Assembly: GCF_014200405.1 (NCBI RefSeq) | Contig: NZ_JACHBQ010000001.1 | Span: 2,480,001 to 2,544,000, forward strand | Source of the DNA: Cryobacterium roopkundense | GTDB taxonomy: Bacteria > Actinomycetota > Actinomycetes > Actinomycetales > Microbacteriaceae | Direction: 5' to 3' | DNA length: 64,000 nt | Shown here: positions 42,954-52,459 of the stretch, piece by piece | Layout: each line of letters begins with the position of its first letter | How positions within the stretch are numbered: position 1 is the first letter of the stretch | Made by a program: the position numbers and the translations under genes | The notes under the pieces: generated by a model | What the model saw: only the letters and a program-made list of their open reading frames with translations | Database searches by the model: none | Told to the model about the DNA's origin: nothing

Positions 42954-43988
42954 ATGTTCTCGCGAATCGTACGTTCCCTGCTGGTGATCGGGGTCGCCGC
43001 TACCCTCACAGTTCTCGCGTGGCCTCAGGCCTTCGGGCTGCAGAACAGCTGGGTCGTGGCCCACGCCGTATCGCTGCGCGGGCTCGCCGTGGTCGGAGCC
43101 GGAGCGCTCGTGATCGTACTCCTCGTGCTGTCCAGCATCCGTCCCCTGCGCCGGCTGATGACGGCATTCGTCGTACTGACCGTGCTATTCGGCGCGTTCA
43201 ACGCCTCAGTCGTGCTTGCCCGGGGTGTGGGAGCGGATGCCGCGGCGCGGGCCGAACCGACCGCCGAATCCGTGACGGTGCTCAGCTGGAACACCCTGGG
43301 CGATGCTCCGGGTACCGCCGCGATCGCCGCACTCGCCCTCGAAGAGGGCGCCGACGTGGTAACCCTGCCGGAAACGACCAAGGAGACGGGCATCGCGGTG
43401 GCCGAGGCGATGCGGGCCGGCGGGCGGCCCATGTGGGTGCACACCCTGGCCTTCGACCAGATATCGAAGGCGCGTTCCACCACCCTCTTGATCAGTCCGG
43501 ACCTCGGCGATTACACGGTGTCCAACTCCGCCGGATCCGGCCCGCCCGGCAACACAAATGTGCTCCCGACTGTCGTGGCAAGCCCCAGCGACGGCGTCGG
43601 CCCCACCATCGTGGCCGTTCACGCCGTGTCCCCGATCCAGTTCGAGATGCCGAACTGGCGCTCCGACCTGGATTGGCTCGCCGACCAGTGCCGCGGCGAC
43701 AACGTGATCATGGCCGGTGACTTCAACGCCACGACAGATCACATGAGCGGACGATCCTCGACCGGCGATGCCGTGCTCGGCGCGTGCCACGACGCGGCCC
43801 TGGCTGCGGGCTCCGGTGGGCTCGGCACTTGGCCGACGAAGCTCCCGGCCGTGCTGGGCAGCCCAATTGACCACATCATGACCACCCCGAACTGGACGGT
43901 CCAGAACATGAGAGTCATCGAATCCCTCGACGCCGCCGGCAGCGATCACCGCCCCATCGTCGCCACCATCACCGCCGCCCCCGAATAG
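42954..43988 (+). CDS. Membrane-anchored endonuclease/exonuclease/phosphatase family protein
   Basis: A 344-residue protein with three N-terminal membrane helices (about 5-25, 38-60 and 67-92) and an extracytoplasmic EEP domain. Active-site elements are LSWNTLGD, LPETTKE, MAGDFNATTDH, SPIDHIMTT and GSDHRPIVA, so the metal and catalytic residues are kept. Such proteins can cut nucleic acid, sphingomyelin-like lipids or inositol phosphates; none can be chosen here. Its outward-facing domain suggests processing of extracellular phosphodiesters. Confidence 0.85.
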   Translation: MFSRIVRSLLVIGVAATLTVLAWPQAFGLQNSWVVAHAVSLRGLAVVGAGALVIVLLVLSSIRPLRRLMTAFVVLTVLFGAFNASVVLARGVGADAAARAEPTAESVTVLSWNTLGDAPGTAAIAALALEEGADVVTLPETTKETGIAVAEAMRAGGRPMWVHTLAFDQISKARSTTLLISPDLGDYTVSNSAGSGPPGNTNVLPTVVASPSDGVGPTIVAVHAVSPIQFEMPNWRSDLDWLADQCRGDNVIMAGDFNATTDHMSGRSSTGDAVLGACHDAALAAGSGGLGTWPTKLPAVLGSPIDHIMTTPNWTVQNMRVIESLDAAGSDHRPIVATITAAPE

Positions 43989-44034
43989 CGACGACGTCGG
44001 GCCACGCCCTCAGGGGACAATGCGACAATGGTGC

Positions 44035-45576
44035 ATGGCCGATTCCACCGCACCAGCGATCACCCCGCCCACCCGCTCCAACGAGAACCGGTCCACAACA
44101 CCGGGCTCGAAGGGCTTCACCGACTTCATTTCCTCCGGCTGGGCTGAGCGAGTCGATGTTCTGCCGCCCGCGCGCGAGCAGGCCGCATTCGCCGCTGCCC
44201 GCCGCGAACGCCTCTCCGCGCAATACCCGGGCCAACGGCTGGTCATCCCGGCCGGGCGTCTGAAGCAGCGCTCGAACGACACCGACTATGCATTCCGCGC
44301 ACACTCCGCCTTCGCGCATCTCACCGGTTGGGGCAGCGATTCAGAGCCCGGAGCCGTACTCGTGCTCGAACCCACAGCTTCCGGCCACGAGGCCACCGTC
44401 TATTTCCGCGAACGCGCGGGCAGAGACTCCGATGAGTTCTATGCCAACCCGGACATCGGGGAATTCTGGATCGGCCCCCGCCCGTCAATCGCGCAGGTCG
44501 CGAGCGACCTCGCCGTCTCCGTGCGGGGAATCGCTGACCTCGCTGAGGTGTTCGCCGCCGTCGACAGTGAAACCCTCGTCCTGCGCGAAGCAGACCCGAC
44601 GATCACCCTCGAGATTGACGAGGGACGCCTGCGTTTCGCGGCCGAGAAGGTGCTCGGCACTGACGCGATCAACAGCCCCTTCAGCCTGGAGGTCAATGGT
44701 GAGCACGAGGTCGACGACGATCTCGCCCGGGCCGTCTCCGAGCTTCGCCTCGTCAAAGACGCCTGGGAGATCAACCAGATGCGCCTCGCCGTCGCGGCCA
44801 CCGCGCGCGGCTTCGACGACGTGGTTCGTGACCTGAAGAATTCCAGTGCCCACGCCCGCGGCGAACGCCTCGTGGAGGGCGTCTTCAACACCCGCGCTCG
44901 CAGTGACGGGAACACCGTCGGCTACGACACCATAGCGGCGTCCGGGCCGCACGCGTGCATTCTGCACTGGACGCGCAATGACGGTCCCGTCACCCCCGGA
45001 GACATAATTCTTCTCGACGCCGGCGTGGAGCTTGACAGCTACTACACCGCCGACATCACGCGCACCCTGCCCGTGAACGGCACCTTCTCGGCAACGCAGC
45101 GCCTTGTCTATGAGGCCGTACGCGAGGCAGCGGATGCCGCCCTCGCCGTGGCCGTGCCCGGAGCGATCTTCCGGGACGTGCATGCCGCTGCGATGACCGT
45201 CATCGCCCGCCGCACCGCCGAGTGGGGCATGCTCCCGGTCACGGCCGAGGAGGCGTTGCTTCCCGAAAATGGGCATCACCGCCGCTACATGGTGCACGGC
45301 ACGAGCCACCACCTCGGCCTCGACGTGCACGACTGCGCCAAGGCCCGCCGGGACCTGTACATGGACGGCGTTCTCGAGCCCGGAATGGTCTTCACAATCG
45401 AGCCCGGGCTGTACTTCCAGTCCGACGACCTCACGGTACCGGCGAAATTCCGAGGCATCGGCGTGCGCATTGAAGACGACATTCTGGTGACAGAGGCCGG
45501 CGCTGAGAACCTGTCCGCCCACATCCCCCGCTCCGCGGACGACGTCGAAACCTGGATCGCCGGACTGCGAGCCTGA
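44035..45576 (+). CDS. Xaa-Pro aminopeptidase (M24B, aminopeptidase P)
   Basis: A 513-residue metallopeptidase that removes an N-terminal residue preceding proline. An N-terminal creatinase-like domain (FRAHSAFAHLTGWGSDSEPG) precedes the pita-bread catalytic domain. The dinuclear metal ligands are visible as LLDAGVELDSYYTADITRTL (two Asp), GTSHHLGLDVHD (His), TIEPGLYF (Glu) and RIEDDILVT (Glu). It is cytosolic, with no signal peptide. ATG at 44035 was chosen; ATG at 44020 is only 2 bases after AGGGGA. Confidence 0.92.
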   Translation: MADSTAPAITPPTRSNENRSTTPGSKGFTDFISSGWAERVDVLPPAREQAAFAAARRERLSAQYPGQRLVIPAGRLKQRSNDTDYAFRAHSAFAHLTGWGSDSEPGAVLVLEPTASGHEATVYFRERAGRDSDEFYANPDIGEFWIGPRPSIAQVASDLAVSVRGIADLAEVFAAVDSETLVLREADPTITLEIDEGRLRFAAEKVLGTDAINSPFSLEVNGEHEVDDDLARAVSELRLVKDAWEINQMRLAVAATARGFDDVVRDLKNSSAHARGERLVEGVFNTRARSDGNTVGYDTIAASGPHACILHWTRNDGPVTPGDIILLDAGVELDSYYTADITRTLPVNGTFSATQRLVYEAVREAADAALAVAVPGAIFRDVHAAAMTVIARRTAEWGMLPVTAEEALLPENGHHRRYMVHGTSHHLGLDVHDCAKARRDLYMDGVLEPGMVFTIEPGLYFQSDDLTVPAKFRGIGVRIEDDILVTEAGAENLSAHIPRSADDVETWIAGLRA

Positions 45577-45712
45577 CCGGCGGTCCCCCGCGCCGCCGCC
45601 CTAAACCGGTGACAACGGCGACGCGCCGGGTGGATCGCCTCAGCCACCGCACACGGCGTGTCCTGAAAAAGTACAGTTTTACGGGGCGGACGGGCGGGCG
45701 CGTGCGGTGTCG

Positions 45713-46267
45713 CTAGAGCGAGGACGGACCGGACGGGGGCTCTGACGGATGCCGTGGGGCCGGGCCCGCGGCCGCGTCGCCCTGGCCGGCCAGCAGGTTG
45801 CGCGCCCGGTTCACAAGCGCAACCTCGACGATAACCTGGTAATTGCCTGCGATGACCTGCATCGTGGACGTGAAGTCCCGTCGGCTCCGCTTCACGGTGT
45901 AGCTCACAAGACCGAAGAGCATGCCGAAGCCGGAGCCGATCAGCAGCGCGGCGAACACGAACGGCAGGCTCGAGCCCGTGGGGTCGAAGACTAAAAATAA
46001 GATCCCGAAGAAGATTCCGAGCCAGGCTCCGGAAGCGGCCCCGGCGAGGGCCACACGACCGTAGGTGAGCTTGCCCGTGACCCGCTCAACGCTCTTGAGG
46101 TCATTGCCCACAATGGAAAGCTGCTTCACCGGAAAGTCGGCCTTGGCGAGAGTGTCGACCGCGGCCTGTGCCTCGGCGTACGTTTCGTAGGTGGCCAACA
46201 CTTCTCCCCGTGGCAGGGACGGTGGAAGGGCACGACCACGGGCACCGAAGGGGCTCTGATTGCTCAT
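45713..46267 (-). CDS. YflT-type general stress protein with two membrane segments
   Basis: A 184-residue protein with an N-terminal YflT/heat-stress domain (EVLATYETYAEAQAAVDTLA, FPVKQLSIVGNDLKSVERV), a glycine-rich membrane hairpin (about 72-125) and a C-terminal RRDFTSTMQVIAGNYQV segment, ending in a Pro/Ser tail. The family is associated with general stress in Gram-positives; the mechanism is unknown. It is divergent from the ribose operon regulator with 114 bp between starts. Confidence 0.82.
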   Translation of the reverse strand: MSNQSPFGARGRALPPSLPRGEVLATYETYAEAQAAVDTLAKADFPVKQLSIVGNDLKSVERVTGKLTYGRVALAGAASGAWLGIFFGILFLVFDPTGSSLPFVFAALLIGSGFGMLFGLVSYTVKRSRRDFTSTMQVIAGNYQVIVEVALVNRARNLLAGQGDAAAGPAPRHPSEPPSGPSSL

Positions 46268-46338
46268 GGCGCCATTCTTCCACGGACCGCGCGCGCATGT
46301 AGGGACACTTGACGCGCTTGTGGGAGTGTGTGAGAGTA

Positions 46339-46369
46339 GCTGTTATCGATTACAGCAATCGATTACAGC
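46339..46369. promoter_or_regulatory. LacI-type operator dyads upstream of the ribose operon
   Basis: GCTGTTATCGATTACAGC (46339-46356) is an 18-bp palindrome with one mismatched pair centred on ATCGAT. A second ATCGAT-centred site (46358-46363) with a partial dyad lies 13 bp downstream. Both sit just before the AGGAGA ribosome site of the LacI-family gene, so binding would block the operon and autoregulate it. Confidence 0.65.
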
Positions 46370-46381
46370 TAGGAGAGTTCG

Positions 46382-47392
46382 ATGGCGAACATACAGGACG
46401 TGGCGCGCGCAGCAGGTGTTTCGACCGCATCTGTATCCCGTTTCCTCTCCGGAAAGACCGTGCGTTCAGGTGAGGCCATCGGCCGGGCCGTTCGCGAACT
46501 CGGCTACTCACCGAGCGTCGTCGCCCGTACGCTGAAATCCGGACGGCACGATTCGCTCGGCGTCATTGTTCCCGACATCACGAACCCGTTCTTTGCCGGC
46601 CTCGTCAAAGGAATAGACGACGTGGCCCGCCCGGCCGGCTTTCAACTCATCCTCGGCAACAGCGACGAGGATCCGGAGCAAGAAAATTCCCTTTTGGAAT
46701 CTTTCGTGCCACGCACCGACGGCATCATCATCGCTCCCCTGGTCGAGGAAGATCGATCCGTCCTCGGTCTGGACGGGCAGTCCCTTCCCGTTGTGCTCGT
46801 CGACCGCCAGCTCAGCATCGAGACGGGATTCGACCGTGTCGTGGCCGACAATGTGGCGGGATCGCGCCTCGCAGTGGACCACCTGACGTCTCTCGGACAC
46901 TCAGCCATCGCGTTCATCAGTGGGCCCCCGACGTCCTCGCCCGGACGGTCACGACGAGACGGATTTCTCCGGTCCATGTCTGCCCACGGCCTCGCCGTTC
47001 GCGACGATTATCTGAGACTCGGCGACTTTCGCGAGGAGAGTGGGTTCCACGGAATGCGGGCACTGTGGAGCCTCACCGACCGGCCGACGGCCGTTTTTGT
47101 GGCGAACAACCTGATGGCAATCGGCGCGCTCAAGGCGCTCAACGACCTCGGTGTGCGCGTGCCAGAGGATGTGTCCGTGATCAGCTTCGACGATTTGTCC
47201 TTCGCTTCTCTGCTCAATCCGCCCCTGACCGTAATCGGACGAGATGAGCGCGAGCAGGGCCGCATTGCCGCCCGGCTTCTGCTTCGGCGATTGACCGGCG
47301 ACCCCGCGGCACCAGCCGAGAAGGTCACCGTGCCCGTCGAGCTTGTGATCCGGCGTTCAACCTCCTCCCCCCGATCCCCGAACCGGAAGTGA
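46382..47392 (+). CDS. LacI-family transcriptional regulator of the ribose operon
   Basis: A 336-residue repressor with an N-terminal LacI helix-turn-helix and hinge (NIQDVARAAGVSTASVSRFL) and a periplasmic-binding-like sugar domain (LGVIVPDITNPFFAG, AFISGPPTSSPGRSRRDGF, PEDVSVISFDD). It is the first gene of a six-gene ribose operon and overlaps its own probable operator, so it most likely acts as RbsR, releasing DNA when a ribose signal binds. AGGAGA is 6 bases before the ATG. Confidence 0.9.
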   Translation: MANIQDVARAAGVSTASVSRFLSGKTVRSGEAIGRAVRELGYSPSVVARTLKSGRHDSLGVIVPDITNPFFAGLVKGIDDVARPAGFQLILGNSDEDPEQENSLLESFVPRTDGIIIAPLVEEDRSVLGLDGQSLPVVLVDRQLSIETGFDRVVADNVAGSRLAVDHLTSLGHSAIAFISGPPTSSPGRSRRDGFLRSMSAHGLAVRDDYLRLGDFREESGFHGMRALWSLTDRPTAVFVANNLMAIGALKALNDLGVRVPEDVSVISFDDLSFASLLNPPLTVIGRDEREQGRIAARLLLRRLTGDPAAPAEKVTVPVELVIRRSTSSPRSPNRK

Positions 47393-47397
47393 CCACA

Positions 47398-48384
47398 ATG
47401 AAACAGACAGAACCGGGTTCTGCTGCACCGGGCGTTATCGTCGTCGGCAGCATCACCGCCGACATCACGACCTTCTCGGAGCGACTCCCGGAACCGGGAG
47501 AAACCCTGCTCGGGACCGCCGTCACCCTCGCTCTGGGGGGCAAGGGGGCCAACCAGGCCGTTGCCGCGGCCTTGGCCGGGGCGAACTCCTTTCTGGTCGG
47601 CTGCGTCGGTACTGATCTTTTCAGTTCTCTCGTGCTGACCGGCCTCACCGGTTACGGCGTGGACATCACAGAGGTTCGCGACGTCAACGACTCCACCGGA
47701 GTCGCCCACATCCGCGTAGACGCGTCCGGCGAGAATGACATCGTCATTGTTCCGATGGCAAACTCTCACCTCGGGGCGGAACAGGTGGACGCGGCGTTCG
47801 TCTCGCTCGCGGGTCGGGCTTCCGTCCTCCTTACCCAGCTTGAGGTTCCGGCCAGCGTGACCATGCACGCGATTCGCGCCGGAAGTGCGGCGGGGCTCAC
47901 CGTGCTTCTTGACCCGGCACCGGCGACCGCGCTCGACCCGGGCATCTGGCCGTTCGTTGACATCGTCACCCCGAACGAGACAGAGGCTAGGATTCTCACC
48001 GGAATCGCCGTGGTCGACGAGACGAGCGCGGAGGAAGCCGGACGTTGGTTCTGCGACAGAGGCGTTCGCTCCGCCCTCATCACGCTGGCCTCCGTGGGCG
48101 CCGTGCTCGTCACGACCGACGATGTCGTGCGCTTTCCCGCATTCCCCGTGACGGCCGTCGACACCACAGCGGCCGGGGATGCCTTCGCCGGCTATCTCGG
48201 TGCCGCCCTCGCCGACGGACTCTCCCTGGCCGACGCCATTCGGCGCGCGATGGCGGCCGGCGCCCTCACCGTGACCCGACGCGGAGCGTCGCCGAGCCTT
48301 CCATCGCGATCCGACGTCGAGGAGCTGCTCGCGGACCACTCGTCAGCGTCGTCGCTAACCCCGCTTCAGCACTCGCATAACTAG
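47398..48384 (+). CDS. rbsK: Ribokinase
   Basis: A 328-residue PfkB-family kinase that phosphorylates D-ribose at O5. Visible are VVGSITADITTFSERLPEPG, the family signature GGKGANQAVAAALAGA, NETEARIL and the anion-hole/catalytic motif DTTAAGDAFAGYLGAAL (catalytic Asp in AGD). The ATG at 47398 has GGAAG 8 bases upstream; a GTG at 47389 overlaps the regulator stop. It is followed by rbsD 12 bp away. Confidence 0.94.
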   Translation: MKQTEPGSAAPGVIVVGSITADITTFSERLPEPGETLLGTAVTLALGGKGANQAVAAALAGANSFLVGCVGTDLFSSLVLTGLTGYGVDITEVRDVNDSTGVAHIRVDASGENDIVIVPMANSHLGAEQVDAAFVSLAGRASVLLTQLEVPASVTMHAIRAGSAAGLTVLLDPAPATALDPGIWPFVDIVTPNETEARILTGIAVVDETSAEEAGRWFCDRGVRSALITLASVGAVLVTTDDVVRFPAFPVTAVDTTAAGDAFAGYLGAALADGLSLADAIRRAMAAGALTVTRRGASPSLPSRSDVEELLADHSSASSLTPLQHSHN

Positions 48385-48396
48385 AAGGACCTACTC

Positions 48397-48801
48397 ATGA
48401 GACGCAATGGCGCAACGCTCAATGGCCAACTTTCCCGAATTATCTCCGAAACCGGTCACACAGACCTCATCGTCGTATCGGACGCCGGACTCCCCATTCC
48501 GAAGAACGTCGAACGGGTAGACCTCGCTTATCGCCCCGGCGCGCCGGGCTTCCTCGATGTCCTCGATACCGTGCTGGGCGAATTGGTCGTCGAGCGAGTC
48601 ACCTTGGCGAGCGAGATCGCCGAGACCAGCCCGGCTGTCCTTGCGGAGCTGCACGGCCGCTTCGATCCGCTCGGGATTCCGATCGAACTCATGCCGCACG
48701 TCGACTTCAAGCGGCTCTCCCTCGGCGCGCGAGCCGCTGTGCGATCGGGTGAATTCACGCCCTATGCCAACGTCATCCTGCACGCCGGCGTGGCGTACTA
48801 A
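48397..48801 (+). CDS. rbsD: D-ribose pyranase
   Basis: A 134-residue RbsD/FucU-fold enzyme that converts beta-D-ribopyranose to the furanose used by ribokinase. Typical segments are LNGQLSRIISETGHTD, VSDAGLPIP, VDLAYRPGAPGFLDVL and the C-terminal GEFTPYANVILHAGVAY. It is full length. AGAAGGA precedes the ATG. The next gene starts 10 bp later. Confidence 0.94.
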   Translation: MRRNGATLNGQLSRIISETGHTDLIVVSDAGLPIPKNVERVDLAYRPGAPGFLDVLDTVLGELVVERVTLASEIAETSPAVLAELHGRFDPLGIPIELMPHVDFKRLSLGARAAVRSGEFTPYANVILHAGVAY

Positions 48802-48811
48802 CGGCCCGCGC

Positions 48812-50305
48812 ATGATTCTTCAACTCACCAACATTCACAAGAGCTTCGGAGACGTCGAAGTTCTCACCGGCGTCGACCTCACCGTGCGCGGCGGCGAGGT
48901 CGTTGCCCTCGTCGGGGAGAACGGTGCCGGCAAGTCCACGCTGACCCGCATCATCTCGGGAGCGCACTCCCCGGACCGTGGCACCATCAGCATCGACGGC
49001 GCACCCGTCGATCTGAAGGTTCCCCAGGACGCCATGAACCAAGGCATTCAGGTGATTTACCAAGAGTTCCTCCACAACATTTTTCCCCACCTGAGCGTGG
49101 CCGAAAACCTCTTCACCCTGGACGACACGTCCGAATTCGGCCGGTTCTTTGTCAATAAGCGACGCATGCTGGACCGCGCGCGAGAGCTGATGCAGCGCAT
49201 TGGCCTGACCATAGACCCGACCGCACCGGCAGAATCGCTCTCCGTCGCCGAACTGCAGATGCTCGAGATCGCAAAGTCAATGGGTCATTCAAGCCGCATG
49301 CTCATCCTCGATGAGCCCACCGCCGCTCTGGACGAGAGGGAGTCCGAACGGCTCTTTGAGCAGATCGAGACGCTGCGCAGCGCGGGCCTGTGCATCATCT
49401 ATATCTCCCACCGCCTCGAAGAGGTGTTCCGTATCTGTGACCGTGTCGTCGTCTTGCGCAACGGCGCGGTCACCCTGGAGGGCCCGACAGCGGCGCTGAG
49501 CGAACGCGACGTTGTCACGGCCATGGTGGGTAAGACCATCGACGACTTTTACCCCAAGGCGCGCCACGCCAGCGAGGAAGTTGTGCTTTCGGTAGTTGAT
49601 GCCGCGAGCCCGGGCCACTTCGGCGGCGTCAGTCTGACTGTTCGTGCCGGCGAGGTTCTCGGTATTGGAGGCGTTCTCGGCTGCGGGAAGGGGAGTGTGC
49701 TACGTGCGCTCTTCGGACTCCTGCCGCTGTCGGAGGGCTCGGTGACGATAGGCGCTCGGAAGGTCGTGCTGTCAACTCCGCGGCGGGCGATTGCGGAAGG
49801 AGTCGCCTACGTCACTCCCGACCGGCAGGGTGAGGGACTCTGCATGCAGCAGTCGGTCACGGCCAACATCGCCCTCGCCGCACTGGATCGGTTCTCTCCG
49901 ACCGGCTTTGTCGACGGTCGAAGCGAACGGGCCGGCACTGCCGGTCTCATCGACAACCTGCAGATTCGCACTGCCTCTGCAGAAGCCGAAGTGGGCAAGC
50001 TGTCGGGAGGAAACCAGCAAAAGGTGCTCTTTGGCCGCTGGATCCTCACGAGTCCACGAGTCCTCCTCATGGAGGAACCCACCCGAGGCGTCGACGTGGG
50101 CGCTAAGGCGGAAATCTACCGCATCATCAACGAGCAGGCCGCGGCGGGTGTGGCCATCATTCTCGTGTCTTCGGATCTTCCCGAGCTCGTCGCGATGTCG
50201 GACCGCGTCGCCGTTATGCGCCAGGGCCGAATCGCCACGGAACTGTCGGGCGCGGATCTGACCCAGCAAAAAGTACTTGAATTCGCATTGGAGAGTGCCG
50301 CGTGA
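48812..50305 (+). CDS. rbsA: Ribose ABC transporter ATP-binding protein (two-domain)
   Basis: A 497-residue double ATPase energising ribose uptake. Domain 1 has Walker A GENGAGKSTLTR, a signature-like LSVAELQMLEIAKSM and Walker B MLILDEPTAAL. Domain 2 has a degenerate Walker A (GVLGCGKGSVLRALFG, where Gly replaces the usual Ser/Thr), signature LSGGNQQKVLFGRW and Walker B VLLMEEPTRGVDVG. Degeneracy of the second site is common in RbsA/MglA-type proteins. The stop overlaps the permease start by GTGA. Confidence 0.94.
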   Translation: MILQLTNIHKSFGDVEVLTGVDLTVRGGEVVALVGENGAGKSTLTRIISGAHSPDRGTISIDGAPVDLKVPQDAMNQGIQVIYQEFLHNIFPHLSVAENLFTLDDTSEFGRFFVNKRRMLDRARELMQRIGLTIDPTAPAESLSVAELQMLEIAKSMGHSSRMLILDEPTAALDERESERLFEQIETLRSAGLCIIYISHRLEEVFRICDRVVVLRNGAVTLEGPTAALSERDVVTAMVGKTIDDFYPKARHASEEVVLSVVDAASPGHFGGVSLTVRAGEVLGIGGVLGCGKGSVLRALFGLLPLSEGSVTIGARKVVLSTPRRAIAEGVAYVTPDRQGEGLCMQQSVTANIALAALDRFSPTGFVDGRSERAGTAGLIDNLQIRTASAEAEVGKLSGGNQQKVLFGRWILTSPRVLLMEEPTRGVDVGAKAEIYRIINEQAAAGVAIILVSSDLPELVAMSDRVAVMRQGRIATELSGADLTQQKVLEFALESAA

Positions 50306-51354
50306 ACCCCCAGACCCTCCTGTCCACCATTGGCCGGCTGAGCCGGGAGCTCCGGGCGGTGTGGATGCTGCTCTTCGTCTCCCTGCTCCTCTTCATCGCT
50401 ACCCCGCTCTTTCTCACCGGCCCCAACCTGCTCAACGTGCTCCTCGCGGCGTCCGTCACCGTGCTGTTGGCGGCCGGCCAGACCTATGTGATTATCGTGG
50501 GGGAAATCGATCTCTCGGTAGGGGCGACACTCGGACTTTCCGCCGCTGTCACCGCCCTCACTCTGCAGACCCAACCGTTCCTGGTGGGGCTGATCGTGGG
50601 ACTCGGAGTGGGCGCGGCGGCTGGTGCCCTCAACGGCCTGCTGGTGACGAAGTTGCGAATGCCCTCATTCATCGCGACGCTCGGGTCGATGTCGGTACTG
50701 GCCGGGCTCACGCTGTACATCACCAGGGGCAACCCTGTCGCCATTCGAAATGGTACTTTCCTCGATCTCGGACAGGCCAAACCCTTCGGAGTGCCGATGC
50801 CTGTGTGGATCATTCTCGCCGTGATCGTTGTTTTCAGCGTGATCCTGGCCCGCACCCGGTTCGGCCGACACGTCTACGCGACCGGCGACAACGCCGAGGC
50901 CGCCCGCCTCTCCGGCATCAACGTTCACCGTGTGAAGATTCTCGCCTTCGTGATCAGCGGAGCGCTGTCCTCTGTGGCGGGGTTCATCCTCGCCGCTCGA
51001 TTGGGCGCGGCCCAGCCGACCGCAGGGTCGGGGCTGGAACTGGCCGCGATCGCGGCCGTCATTATTGGCGGCACAAGTCTGGCCGGCGGCCGCGGAGCCC
51101 TCATCGGCACCTTCATCGGTGCGATCCTGCTGGGTGTCATCGACAATGGCCTCAATCTGCTGAACATCTCACCCTTCCTTCAGGGTGTCGTCAAGGGTCT
51201 CGTCATCCTGTTTGCCGTGTTCCTTGACCGAAATTCCGAGCTGATCCGCGGCCTCTGGCGACTGATGTCGTCACTTCGCCGGCCGAAGGGCCCGCTACCC
51301 GGGTCGTCGGACTTGACAATGCCCTCCGAGGCCAAATGCTCCTCGTCCGCGTAA
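50302..51354 (+). CDS. rbsC: Ribose ABC transporter permease
   Basis: A 350-residue inner-membrane permease with 8-10 hydrophobic helices and the BPD_transp_2 signatures VGEIDLSVGATLGLSAAV, LRMPSFIATLGSMSVLAG and AAVIIGGTSLAGGRGALIGT. GTG at 50302 overlaps the rbsA stop (GTGA). The C-terminal 30 residues are a soluble basic/Pro/Ser tail beyond the usual family end. Confidence 0.94.
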   Translation: MNPQTLLSTIGRLSRELRAVWMLLFVSLLLFIATPLFLTGPNLLNVLLAASVTVLLAAGQTYVIIVGEIDLSVGATLGLSAAVTALTLQTQPFLVGLIVGLGVGAAAGALNGLLVTKLRMPSFIATLGSMSVLAGLTLYITRGNPVAIRNGTFLDLGQAKPFGVPMPVWIILAVIVVFSVILARTRFGRHVYATGDNAEAARLSGINVHRVKILAFVISGALSSVAGFILAARLGAAQPTAGSGLELAAIAAVIIGGTSLAGGRGALIGTFIGAILLGVIDNGLNLLNISPFLQGVVKGLVILFAVFLDRNSELIRGLWRLMSSLRRPKGPLPGSSDLTMPSEAKCSSSA

Positions 51355-51409
51355 TACGGTCCCGAAATTTCCCCCCCCTCCCCACAGCACAACCGACAAC
51401 GGAGTCATC

Positions 51410-52405
51410 ATGAATTGGAAGAAACAGTCTCTCGCCGTCATCGCCGCCGGGGCCATCGCCCTGAGCCTGACAGCCTGCAACCGGGGCGACGGTACCGCAA
51501 GCGCGGACGGCGCGACGGCGCAGTCCGCCGCCCTCGTCATCAGCACCCTGAACAACCCCTTCTTCGTCTCCGTGGCTGCCGGCGCGAAGGCGCAGGCAGC
51601 CGAACTCGGCATGACCCTCGACATCCAGAACGCCAACAACGTTGACCAGACTGCACTGGACATGACGACCACCGCTCTGACCAAGCAGCCCGACGTGCTG
51701 ATCATCGACCCGATCGGAAGCGAATCCGGCGCCAGCATGACGCGGCAGGCGAACCAGTCGGGCGCGCCGGTCGTCGCCTTCGACCGCCAACCGGCCTCGG
51801 GTGATCTCGCCAGCTTCATCGGCTACGACGCTATCGCCGCCGGTAGGGCCGGGGCGAAGTCGCTCGGCGAAGCCCTCGGCGGAACCGGCACTGTCGTGGA
51901 AATCCAGGGGATCCTGGGTACAAATGTGGCCCAGGACCGCAGCCAAGGGTTCACGGAGGGAATCGCCGAGTTCCCCGGCATCACGGTTGTCGCCGTGCAG
52001 TCTGCTGACTTCGACCGGGGCAAGGCTCTCGACGTTATGACGGATATCCTTCAGGCGAACCCCGGTATCGCCGGCGTCTATGCCGCGAATGACGAGATGG
52101 CTCTCGGAGTCGTGGCGGCGCTCGACGCCCAAGGGCTCGCGGGCACGGTCAAGGTCGTAGGCAACGACGGTATCGCCGACGCGCTCACCGCGATCGCGGC
52201 CGGAACGATGTATTCGACGAACGCCGAGTCGCCTTTCGCGCTCGGAAAGTCGGTCGTCTCGATTGCGAGCAAGGTCGCGAGCGGCGAGACCGTGGAGGAG
52301 AAAACGGTGCTCACCGGCCGCCTCGTCACGGAGGCCGGGATCGCGGACTTCTGCTCCTATCTGAGCGATGAGGGCGATACTGATACCTGCGCCACACTCA
52401 AGTAG
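51410..52405 (+). CDS. rbsB: Ribose ABC transporter substrate-binding lipoprotein
   Basis: A 331-residue sugar-binding protein. A lipoprotein signal peptide (basic start, hydrophobic core, lipobox LTAC with Cys23) anchors it to the membrane surface. The periplasmic-binding fold follows (LVISTLNNPFFVSVAAGAKA, DVLIIDPIGSESG, VVAFDRQPASGD, YAANDEMALGVVAAL). The ATG at 51410 follows GGAG. It is the last gene of the operon, 55 bp after rbsC, with a run of eight C in the gap. Confidence 0.94.
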   Translation: MNWKKQSLAVIAAGAIALSLTACNRGDGTASADGATAQSAALVISTLNNPFFVSVAAGAKAQAAELGMTLDIQNANNVDQTALDMTTTALTKQPDVLIIDPIGSESGASMTRQANQSGAPVVAFDRQPASGDLASFIGYDAIAAGRAGAKSLGEALGGTGTVVEIQGILGTNVAQDRSQGFTEGIAEFPGITVVAVQSADFDRGKALDVMTDILQANPGIAGVYAANDEMALGVVAALDAQGLAGTVKVVGNDGIADALTAIAAGTMYSTNAESPFALGKSVVSIASKVASGETVEEKTVLTGRLVTEAGIADFCSYLSDEGDTDTCATLK

Positions 52406-52459
52406 GCGTATCGGGGGTTCGGGGCCGGTGATCAGGCGCACAGAGGCTACATTTGTAGT

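Noticed and set aside
45653..45708. CACCGCAC/GTGCGGTG arms after the aminopeptidase gene as a terminator
   Set aside because: The arms are short and separated by about 40 bases containing other possible pairings; the support is too weak to list.
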